A DNA stretch of 7,235 nt from an uncultured Lachnospiraceae bacterium (GTDB lineage: Bacteria; Bacillota_A; Clostridia; Lachnospirales; Lachnospiraceae): contig CANOBT010000235.1 of assembly GCA_947564305.1 (NCBI GenBank), positions 1-7,235 of the forward strand, in the 5' to 3' direction. The notes beneath the pieces are model-generated. The model did no database searches, was not told the origin of the DNA, and saw nothing but the letters and a program-made list of their open reading frames with translations. The first letter of the stretch is position 1. Every line of letters begins with the position of its first letter. This document shows positions 1 to 6,600 of the stretch, one piece after another. The position numbers and the translations under genes were made by a program.

Positions 1-42
1 TCACTTCATAATAGAGGTGGCAGATATGTTAAATATCAATGA
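1..42 (+). CDS. 3' end of an upstream gene, possibly a toxin C-terminus (partial)
   Basis: The first reading frame is open from base 1 to a TGA at 40-42 and gives the last 13 residues SLHNRGGRYVKYQ. Its stop overlaps the ATG of the next gene in an ATGA, which is the main reason to believe it is coding. The histidine followed by Arg-Gly-Gly recalls the ends of some HNH-type nuclease toxins, and the remnants downstream come from RHS-type toxins. This gene may therefore be the C-terminus of such a toxin, but 13 residues are too few to assign a family. The function is an inference from context; only the open frame and the overlap are seen. Confidence 0.45.
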   Translation, partial: SLHNRGGRYVKYQ

Positions 43-533
43 TACAGTACACTAGCATCAAGAATAAGGAAATGAAGATATCTGGACCTAATAGATACTT
101 AACTTCAGCAGCAAGTGGAACCATGTTGTATAATTCATTTAGAATAGCACCTAGGGCATCGTCTTTAGGAATGCTTGTTAAAGGGGGTTCGGATATTATT
201 GCAGGAGAAATGTCGTCCTTAGAATCGTATGCAGGTGCTGCGTTATCTACAACATTGATGGCAAAATATTTAACTAACCCAACCAGATTAGAAAATTTAT
301 TAGGAGTTACAATTGGGGCAGGGGCAGTACAAGCTATTGAGATGATAGGAGGGATACAAAAGTTTTCGTCAGATAAAATCAAAAAAGAAGTTCTTATAGC
401 AGCAATTATTGCAATCATTGCAGGAAAGTTAGGAAATATTAAAAAGTTAAAGGAAATATTGGGTGAAGATGAATGGGCGGCTATTTTAGATGGGCTCAGA
501 CGAAGAATGGAAAGTTGTGATAATAATGGGTAA
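39..533 (+). CDS. Hypothetical hydrophobic Gly/Ala-rich protein, in immunity-gene position
   Basis: This 164-aa protein belongs to no family I recognise. The ATG overlaps the preceding TGA (ATGA), so translation is probably coupled; the AGAGGTGG at 13-20 is too far upstream to be its own ribosome site. The middle is rich in Gly, Ala and Ser. Residues about 85-107 (LLGVTIGAGAVQAIEMIGG) and 115-130 (EVLIAAIIAIIAGKL) could be membrane segments or buried helices, and a charged tail with GEDEW and RRRM follows. The stop overlaps the start of the next gene by 8 nt (ATGGGTAA). Sitting directly behind a putative toxin end suggests an immunity protein. The glycine-rich helices also resemble pre-toxin segments of polymorphic toxins, so a detached toxin fragment is the alternative. 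The long open frame on the opposite strand here is judged a shadow. Confidence 0.6.
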   Translation: MIQYTSIKNKEMKISGPNRYLTSAASGTMLYNSFRIAPRASSLGMLVKGGSDIIAGEMSSLESYAGAALSTTLMAKYLTNPTRLENLLGVTIGAGAVQAIEMIGGIQKFSSDKIKKEVLIAAIIAIIAGKLGNIKKLKEILGEDEWAAILDGLRRRMESCDNNG

Positions 534-828
534 AAAAAATAAGTATTGCGTTTCATGCGGCATGAAAGTAAAGTGCAAAAAGTTAAGAGTTCCAAGAAAA
601 TGTGAAAAATGTGGGACCTCTTTTGATATTAGAGTAAATATTGGATTTTTAATATACTTTTTAGTCAGCTTGATTGTAATTGTATTTTCGCTTTGCCTTG
701 TAAAGAACATTATAAAAAATCAATGGATATTATATGCAATATTAGTAGTAGAAATTGTAATTATTCCTAATTATGTAGAAACAAAATTATTTCAAAGAGG
801 TATTATGAAGTATAAAAACATGAAATAA
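526..828 (+). CDS. Small zinc-ribbon membrane protein, possible immunity protein
   Basis: The protein has 100 aa from the ATG at 526. An in-frame ATG at 490 would add 12 residues, but 526 places the zinc ribbon at the very N-terminus and gives the 8-nt overlap with the stop of the preceding gene that is typical of coupled genes. Residues 8-29 hold two CxxC knuckles, C8-V-S-C11 and C26-E-K-C29, with an extra C17, as expected of a Zn-binding ribbon. Two hydrophobic helices follow, about 40-60 and 66-81, then a basic C-terminal tail. N-terminal CxxC pairs followed by two membrane helices recall small Firmicutes zinc-finger membrane proteins of the CXXC-x20-CXXC kind, though the gap here is 14 residues. 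Position in a toxin/immunity array suggests an immunity role, but nothing in the sequence proves it. An A8 run at 532-539 lies early in the gene and is in frame. Confidence 0.7.
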   Translation: MGKKNKYCVSCGMKVKCKKLRVPRKCEKCGTSFDIRVNIGFLIYFLVSLIVIVFSLCLVKNIIKNQWILYAILVVEIVIIPNYVETKLFQRGIMKYKNMK

Positions 829-875
829 GAAATTAAGATTAATAGAAACAGTCATGGACATACAGAGGCAGGAGG

Positions 876-1326
876 AGCCTTACCTATTCCGACGGAAGGA
901 CGGTATCTTACGGTTATGAAGAGGTGAGGCTGTCAGAACTGAAAGAGGGGGGATGCGGTCATCCGGTATGGATATGATGGGAAAGGAAGACTGACAGAAA
1001 AGACATTCCCGAATGGAATGAAATCCTCCTATTATTACAATAATTGGGGGAAATTAGAGAGACTGGTCCATAAGGACAAAGAGGGGATTCTGGACCAATA
1101 CAGTTACGGATATGATCTGGCAGGAAATAAAGTTGAGGTCATGAAAGAGCGGAGAGGACTTCCTGAGGAAAATGGAAACTACAGATATGGCTATGACCCG
1201 CTGGGCAGGCTTTCGGAAGTGAGCCGGAATGGGGAGCTGCTGCGCCAGTACCAGTATGATGCGTGGCGGGGACGTATTTTGCAGAAATCGGAAGGGTTGA
1301 AGGAGAAGATAGGATATCAGGAATAA
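876..1326 (+). pseudogene. RHS/YD-repeat protein fragment, frameshifted
   Basis: This is a piece of an RHS (YD-repeat) core, the beta-cage that encloses C-terminal toxins in polymorphic toxin systems. Repeats are legible as YGYDGKGRLTE, YSYGYDLAGNKVEV, YRYGYDPLGRLSEV and YQYDAWRGRIL. The first part (876-952) reads YSDGRTVSYGYEE and LSELKEG in one frame. The rest (952-1326) continues in the next frame with DAVIRYGYDGKGRL and ends at TAA 1324-1326. Deleting one G from the G6 run at 947-952 joins the two. There is no RHS N-terminus, and no hyperconserved DPxG core motif before the toxin tail. An ATG at 1018 opens a 102-aa frame, but it lacks a ribosome site and sits inside a repeat, so it is not a true start. 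The region appears more GC-rich than the flanking small genes, as is usual for RHS cores against their tips. Confidence 0.85.
947..952 (+). repeat. G6 homopolymer at a reading-frame break in the YD-repeat fragment
   Basis: Six G residues stand exactly where the YD-repeat reading shifts frame. With five Gs the frame reads LKEGDAVIRYGYD without interruption. The cause may be replication slippage, a fixed mutation or a sequencing error; the sequence alone cannot separate these. Confidence 0.7.
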
Positions 1327-1549
1327 TAGATGATTTGATTGCAGCAGGTGTTGGCGGGATAGTAGGCGGAGTCGGACGGGCGCATTGTCCAATGTGCTTT
1401 TTCCATTTGCCAGTGAAATAATAGAACAGAAAGACAAAGTTATTCAATGGTGTGCAGATACTTATAACAGTATTTCTAAATGGATAATTTCTGAAGTAGA
1501 AAAATTAAATTCGATGAATAATGAGCCTTGTATGGGAGGTGAAACATAG
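1323..1549 (+). pseudogene. Remnant of a polymorphic-toxin C-terminal tip, two frames
   Basis: Directly after the YD-repeat stop the DNA stays coding-like in other frames. Frame one (1323 to about 1380) reads SGIIDDLIAAGVGGIVGGVG, a glycine-zipper stretch like those linking RHS cores to toxin domains. Frame two (about 1379-1549) reads GALSNVLFPFASEIIEQ, continues through WCADTYNSISKWIISEVE, and ends at TAG 1547-1549. One extra G in the GGG at 1378-1380 would join them as VGRGALSNVL. There is no DPxG core end or nuclease motif between the YD repeats and this tail, so a deletion seems to have fused a core piece to a foreign tip. The stop lies 3 nt before the next start, which is normal spacing for a toxin and its immunity gene. 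The toxin family cannot be told from this tail. Confidence 0.6.
1534..1540 (+). promoter_or_regulatory. Ribosome binding site GGGAGGT
   Basis: GGGAGGT lies inside the end of the toxin-tail remnant, 12 nt before the ATG at 1553. It supports that start and coupled translation with the upstream frame. Confidence 0.65.
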
Positions 1550-1552
1550 AAA

Positions 1553-2134
1553 ATGAACAAAGGGGATTTGACATATTTATTTTTTGATTTTCTATTTTCA
1601 ACCATAGTTGTTTGTGTCTGCATATATTTTGCATTTGTAAAAAAGCGCATTATAAAATGGGAGGATGCGTCGGATTCAAAAAAGCAGTGGATGAAGGAGC
1701 ATGAAAGCAGGATTAATAAAATCATTATATGCGGTATGATTGGGGCGATTATTCTCTTCATGGAAGGAAACATCATTCCATATATGAGAGATATTCCTTA
1801 TATCATGCGGAAGGAATACATGATTGCGGAAGGTTGGGCAGAAAATCAGGATCATGGCGGCAGAGATGAGGAGGAAAAACGTTCAGTCTGGATTGTTTCA
1901 GGAAATGGAGATAAGATTCAAGTAAGTTTTTTTGACGGTTATGTGAATGAGGGGGAAAAGCTGACGGTAGCGTACCTGCCGCATTCTAAGTTTGGAATCC
2001 GGACGAGCGGAGACAGCAGCGTATCAGCTGTCGCGTTGCCGGTTCCGAAGGATAAGACGGTGATAAACGGGTGGGAATGTCTGCTTTGTGCGGCAGGGAT
2101 GCTGGGGGGCTTTCATACTGGTATACCGTTATGA
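1553..2134 (+). CDS. N-terminal half of a frameshifted multi-helix membrane protein (putative immunity)
   Basis: This 193-aa frame starts at ATG 1553 behind GGGAGGT. Helices lie at about residues 8-29 and 56-76. A soluble stretch (about 80-168) follows, with KYR-type charged residues then GDKIQVSFFDGYV and EGEKLTVAYLP; its small beta-rich look and position between helices recall DUF3592-type membrane proteins, a weak resemblance only. A third helix begins at about 172 (GWECLLCAAGMLG) and is cut short: the frame leaves the helix at the G6 run 2104-2109 and ends after FHTGIPL. Removing one G gives GMLGAFILVYRYDKKHA, completing the helix and running on into the next frame as one protein of 340 aa (1553-2576). 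It follows a toxin-tail remnant by 3 nt, the place of an immunity gene. As written, only a truncated product would be made unless slippage restores the frame. Confidence 0.75.
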   Translation: MNKGDLTYLFFDFLFSTIVVCVCIYFAFVKKRIIKWEDASDSKKQWMKEHESRINKIIICGMIGAIILFMEGNIIPYMRDIPYIMRKEYMIAEGWAENQDHGGRDEEEKRSVWIVSGNGDKIQVSFFDGYVNEGEKLTVAYLPHSKFGIRTSGDSSVSAVALPVPKDKTVINGWECLLCAAGMLGGFHTGIPL

Positions 2135-2576
2135 TAAAAAACATGCCAGGTCTACAAAAAGTACAGCGGACAATTACACTATAACTGTGCCAGTAATGCT
2201 GAAACATGTTTATTTGCTGGTGTTTGTCGCGGGCATGGTACTGTACGGGATTTTCTCGATACTTTACCTGAAAAAACTGGGCGGGGTGACGGAAGGACAT
2301 CTGATGCTTGGTCTTGTGCTTGCGTTTATTGGGATGGCAGTCGCTTTACTTGCAAGTAAGTGGGGGATTGAAGTCTCGGGTGAGAAAATAGAGATAAAGC
2401 AGCTGTTAAAAAGACCGTTTACTATCCAAATATCTGAAATAGAAAAGGCAGAGACGGGCAGCAGGGGCGAGCTGACAGTATTTTATAAGGGGAAAAAGAT
2501 GGTTATAGTGGACAGGCTGTGCATCAATTATGATAAATTGCGCGATACACTTATTAAATACGATAAGTTAAAGTAA
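2088..2576 (+). CDS. C-terminal half of the same frameshifted membrane protein
   Basis: This frame overlaps the previous one by 47 nt and is its continuation, not a separate gene. The ATG at 2088 has no ribosome site and sits inside the upstream coding sequence; the genuine continuation starts just after the G6 run, near 2108. From there it holds the rest of helix 3 (AFILVYRYDKK), helix 4 (frame residues about 37-61, YLLVFVAGMVLYGIFSILY), helix 5 (about 71-91, MLGLVLAFIGMAVALLA) and a cytoplasmic-type tail of about 70 residues. The tail (GIEVSGEKIEIKQLLKRPF, then GELTVFYKGKKMVIVDRL) alternates short beta strands and ends in a helix (YDKLRDTLIKYDKL), a layout like small bacterial PH-like domains at the ends of membrane proteins. 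That domain call rests on pattern only. An in-frame ATG at 2196 could start a shorter product with two helices plus the tail. Confidence 0.7.
   Translation: MRQGCWGAFILVYRYDKKHARSTKSTADNYTITVPVMLKHVYLLVFVAGMVLYGIFSILYLKKLGGVTEGHLMLGLVLAFIGMAVALLASKWGIEVSGEKIEIKQLLKRPFTIQISEIEKAETGSRGELTVFYKGKKMVIVDRLCINYDKLRDTLIKYDKLK
2104..2109 (+). repeat. G6 homopolymer at a frame break in the membrane protein gene
   Basis: Six Gs occur exactly where frame 1553-2134 must switch to frame 2088-2576. With five Gs, helix 3 reads GMLGAFILVYRY and 1553-2576 becomes one frame of 340 codons plus stop. Confidence 0.75.
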
Positions 2577-2600
2577 AACTTTATTGATAGGGTGGAACAA

Positions 2601-2760
2601 ATGTTACATCCCCAATAATTGAAGATGAGAAGAAACGACTGAGCTGTTTAAAAAATATGATATTTGTGCGGAGAAAATACATATCATTGAGGATGCCGAG
2701 AAAAGAAATATTTTGTGGGAAAAATACTGGAGTACAGGAGACAAAGAGGTCCGGTTATGA
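2601..2760 (+). pseudogene. Decayed C-terminal tail of a polymorphic toxin or RHS protein
   Basis: Three short frames give a tail-like protein: MLHPQ (2601-2618), then PIIEDEKKRL in the next frame (from about 2612), then TTELFKKYDICAEKIHII and WEKYWSTGDKEVRL (2635-2760), ending at TGA 2758-2760. The first switch lies at the C4 run 2610-2613, where a fifth C would give HPPIIEDEK. The second lies near 2635-2641. The last 43 codons are open, charged and helical, and their stop overlaps the next ATG as ATGA. This mirrors the other tail/next-gene junctions in the window, so I read it as the ruined end of a toxin gene whose partner is the gene at 2757. No catalytic residues can be named. Confidence 0.5.
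2743..2750 (+). promoter_or_regulatory. Ribosome binding site AAAGAGGT deciding the start at 2757
   Basis: AAAGAGGT ends 6 nt before the ATG at 2757. An upstream in-frame ATG at 2715 has no such site and lies within the toxin-tail remnant, so 2757 is preferred. Confidence 0.65.
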
Positions 2761-3593
2761 AGAAATCAAAAATAATCAAAGAAATCGTAGGTACAAGATT
2801 GAAAGAGTATGGCTTTGAATTTGAAAGAACAGAAAGTGCGGGAGTCTGCTTTATGAGGGAAATTGAGGGTTTTACAAGATTTTATGACCCTTCAGACCAT
2901 AAGGTAAGGCAGCATGTCATGATTCAGGAGAGCCGTTTTGCTAAAGAGATTGTGATACGGTTTTGTACTGATGTGTATGGAAAAGAGGTGTTCCATGATT
3001 TGGATTGGCGTAAATTAGTAAAAGAGTATCCAGAACTTACAGGAGGATGGCTCAGCTATTCCGATGAAGTCAGTTACAGGGAGGCATTATATAAGCTGGC
3101 AGATATTTTTGAAAAATATGGGCTGGGCTATCTTAGAGAATTGAGTGTAGAAGACCCCGTTATCCCAACAAAAGAAATGGCGGACAATCTGTATGCCAAC
3201 CATGAATCCCTGGATAAGAGCTTTCAGGAAGAGTTCGGAGTCAGTGCAGGGATAGAAACCGAAGAAGATGTAGATAAGTGCTTTGCGGTGATAAAGGATG
3301 CAGTCATATCTGTTAAGGACAAGGAGTATGAGGATGTAAAAGAGAGACTTTTGAAAACAGCAGCGTTCTTGGGCGAGAGGGCATGTGAGATGCTCTCGCA
3401 GAAATGGGCGTTCCCAGATTACTTTAAAACACCGTTGACAGAAACTGTTGATTATAATGGTTATTATGCCTGTAAGCCATTGATTACAATAGTGGCCTGG
3501 TGGAAACGTGGATGTGAAGAGAAATATGCGCGAATGCTTGAACATCATAGAGAAGATTTTAAAAAGGCTCTTTCAGACAGACAAAAGGCATAG
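2757..3593 (+). CDS. Soluble 278-aa protein, probable immunity protein
   Basis: The start at 2757 gives 278 aa and rests on AAAGAGGT at 2743-2750 plus the ATGA overlap with the upstream tail; starting at 2715 would add 14 residues read through that tail. No signal peptide or membrane helix is seen. Residues 1-85 (KIIKEIVGTRLKEYGFEFE, then FTRFYD, HVMIQESRF and IVIRFCTDVYG) show a helix followed by strands. This is the layout of small proteins such as DUF4304, where a 'GF' after a first helix leads into a beta sheet; the resemblance is tentative. Residues about 95-145 and 170-275 are mostly helical and acidic, with late aromatic motifs YNGYYACKPL and VAWWKRG. The position immediately after a toxin remnant, with overlap, points to an immunity protein that may now protect against an absent partner. 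The frame is intact, unlike its neighbours upstream. Confidence 0.75.
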   Translation: MKKSKIIKEIVGTRLKEYGFEFERTESAGVCFMREIEGFTRFYDPSDHKVRQHVMIQESRFAKEIVIRFCTDVYGKEVFHDLDWRKLVKEYPELTGGWLSYSDEVSYREALYKLADIFEKYGLGYLRELSVEDPVIPTKEMADNLYANHESLDKSFQEEFGVSAGIETEEDVDKCFAVIKDAVISVKDKEYEDVKERLLKTAAFLGERACEMLSQKWAFPDYFKTPLTETVDYNGYYACKPLITIVAWWKRGCEEKYARMLEHHREDFKKALSDRQKA

Positions 3594-3640
3594 GTTGGGA
3601 AAAATGTAGTTATTATGTAAATTCGTTATACACAAATGTA

Positions 3641-3645
3641 AAGGA
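3641..3645 (+). promoter_or_regulatory. Ribosome binding site AAGGA of the large ATPase gene
   Basis: AAGGA ends 10 nt before the ATG at 3656 and supports that start. The 62-bp gap 3594-3655 is AT-rich and could hold a promoter, but I see no convincing -35/-10 pair at normal spacing, nor a terminator for the gene before it. Confidence 0.5.
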
Positions 3646-3655
3646 AAAGTATATT

Positions 3656-6600
3656 ATGGAAAAACAAAAGACAAAATTAGGAGCGAGAATTTTATCAAAA
3701 GAAGAACTGAATGCAATTCTTCCAAATGCGGAATCCATTGATGAACAGATTGGGGTGTTCCGAGAGAGCATACCATGCGAGAGCGGAGAACAAGGCAATA
3801 AACAGTTTGAAACAGAGCAGAAAACAAATAATATCGGGATTATAGGCCGCAGAGGCGCTGGTAAAACTTCGGTTTTAAAAACATTCTATCATAAGCTGAA
3901 AAACAAAAATGCTGAAGATGATAAGAAAGACGGGGATATTATTTTGCCAATTATTGTTCCAGAGAATATGTCTTCCGGGACTACGTTAATGGATACAATT
4001 TTAGGACGCCTGAAATCCATAGTAGAAGAGAAAATGAAAGAAGAAAAAGAGAAAAAATATTTAGGAGACTGTATTTATTCCGGAAAAGATTCATTGGAAG
4101 GGCTGTATAACGAGCTTGTGAAGCAGTACTGTTATATCAAGAAGGACTATCGGGATATTCTGATTCAGCAGTTTACTACAGAGCAGAATTATGTGGACAA
4201 AACGAAGAAAGTTTTCAGTTCTGATTCCGAGTTTATTACCATGTTTAATCAGTTTGTGGCGAAATTATTGCAGGGTAAGAAGAATGAAAATTCCATGATG
4301 TTTTTATTTATTGATGATGTTGATTTGAGTACAAACAAATGTATGGACATTGTTAGGACACTTCTTGTTTATTTGTCGAATCCGAGAATTGTAACGTTTA
4401 TTTCAGGAGATATTCAAACCTTTGAAGAGGAACTGACGTTGGAATTTTTACGGCAGGAAGACGCACTAAGAGAAGATGCATTTCGAGAGATTTATTATTC
4501 AGTCAATAATACTTTGGAAAGTACTTTATTGGAAAGAAAAAAGCAGCTTGCTTATGAATATCTAAAGAAGATCATACCTCCGGCATACCGCAGAGCGATT
4601 CAGTATTGGGATTTAGATGAGAGAGGGAATTATAAAATTACTGGAAATGAGGGCGATGAACAGAAAAGCCTTGTAAAATTATTGACGGAAGTAACAAAAG
4701 AGAAGTTGGGAGAAATGTATTTTGTATACAAAGAAAATGATAAAACGGAAAATATGAGACTTGCCTTCCATATGTTTGACGATACCTCCCGGGGATTGAA
4801 CAATGTTTATAACGTATTGCAGGAAATATATGATTTACAGAAGAAAAAAGAAAATATAACAGAAGCGGAAAAAGAGCTTCTCCACTGGCGTTTGATAGAG
4901 ACGATGATCGACTCCAAGCCATTATATGCAAAATACAAATCAGATTTACTCAAACATGTCATTGTGCTCGGACAGGGAAGGATAAGGGTTGATTTTGCAA
5001 ATGCCTATCAGTTGTTATATAGAGAAATAGAGAAGATAGAAACGGAAAATATGGAACCTATGAAGAGTGTGGAGCGATTTGCTATCTACTATCTGATAGA
5101 TTTTGCGGCGAGATTATTTTCTAAGAAAACCTATAATAATGAAGGCAAGAGTAAATATGGGGAATTAAAAAACAGGATCATACAGGAATATCTTCAGAGC
5201 GAAGAGGTAGACGGCAGGATTCCGGTAGAGTGGGAACTGCTTGAATTTTCCAGGATAGAGAACGCGATAAAGAAGAACAATCCGGATAGTCTGATTTTGA
5301 TAAATATTTTGTCACAGTGTGATTTCGTTTTTGTTTTGCATATTATTCGATGCCTTGGGAGGGCAGAGATATACGCTATATTGGGACAAAAAAATAGTTA
5401 TTCGGGTAAAGAAGCTGCCTATAAGATAGCATATGCATTCTCAAGAGCGATTCGGGCTGTTAATGAATCTGAGGATGGAATCCAGGATTATCTGGCAGAT
5501 TTATATATTCAGATGCAGGAAGTGATGTCGAATTTACTTAATAGGCTGTCATTAGATCCATGGATTGTTTATGGAAGACAGCTTGTAAATGATGCCTATA
5601 TAGAAGACGGCATGCGGCATATGAACGATGAACAGAACCTGGCAGAAAGGAACTTTATGAATGTAGAGAATTATATGGGTGAAGGATATGTGCCAGAAGC
5701 GCGTTGGAAATATTTATTATGGGCGGAATATGAGAATGAAAAAGAACGTTACTGGATTTACTATGAGCGAAAATTAAGGGAAAGACCTGATATAGAAATG
5801 CAGTTTAGTTTTGACTCCAAAGAAAATGTTCTGACAGGATTAATAAAAGCAATCATGGAGTGGATGAAAAAACTAAATGCTGTAGATAAGTATGAAGTAA
5901 AGTCATTAAAATCAGTTGATTATAACAGTTTCTTAGCGGAAAAGGATTGGAAATGGAAGAAGAGAAAACCCGTTTTGGAGGAAATTGATGAGCAAGAGCT
6001 GTGGGGTACAACTTATGCAAAAGAAAAAATCAAACCATATCTGGAAAGAAAGAAACATGATATTATTCATGGCATGTGCTCTGGAAGAATGATTTTTAAT
6101 GCAACCCATTTTTTTGAATCAGATGGGGCAGGGGCATATTCTGAACTAAAAAATTGCGATAAAGGTAAGTCAGGCACAGCGCTTGTATATGGTATAGAAT
6201 CTAAGGTGAGACGGGTGATGTCCCTGTCAGTAAAGGATGACATGGCAGAACAAATGGAATTCCCTAATGGGCAGTTTTATCTGAGTCTTGAGCAGGTGCT
6301 TATCATACAATGTATATTAGAAGAATTTTTGCATCTTCATAAGAGGGTTGTGTATGGAAAAAAAGAAGTAAGAAAACTTTTAATGGAAGTGAAAGAATTG
6401 CCGTTAGTGCTTCATACATCTGAATGGGATGAAATAAATACAGAATTGAAAAAGAGAGAAGACGCTTTTTTTGAAGGAGATTCACACTACCTAAGGGATA
6501 TGGATGCTGAAAAATATGAAGAGAGCGGAAATAGGGAAATAGAGTCAATACGGGAAAAGTATTATGAGCAAAATCAGGAAAAGGCAGTCATGGAGAAATA

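Noticed and set aside
26..55. ATG at 26 behind AGAGGTGG giving a 9-codon peptide
   Set aside because: Good spacing, but the frame stops at once (TAG 53-55). The sequence is better explained as the end of the upstream frame and a coupled start at 39.
29..595. A 188-aa minus-strand open frame opposite the gene at 39-533
   Set aside because: It has no ribosome site and its composition (Ile/Pro/Ser-rich, low complexity) is what the reverse of an A-rich gene gives. The plus-strand reading fits the overlaps on both sides.
1054..1447. Minus-strand open frames across the YD-repeat region
   Set aside because: The YD motifs on the plus strand explain the coding signal; the minus frames are shadows without ribosome sites or recognisable motifs.
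2715..2756. Earlier ATG at 2715 as start of the 278-aa protein
   Set aside because: It lacks a ribosome site and runs through the toxin-tail remnant; ATG 2757 has AAAGAGGT 6 nt upstream and an ATGA overlap.
3594..3655. Possible promoter before the ATPase gene (TATACA-like hexamer near 3627)
   Set aside because: No -35 element at 16-18 bp spacing could be found, so no promoter is claimed.
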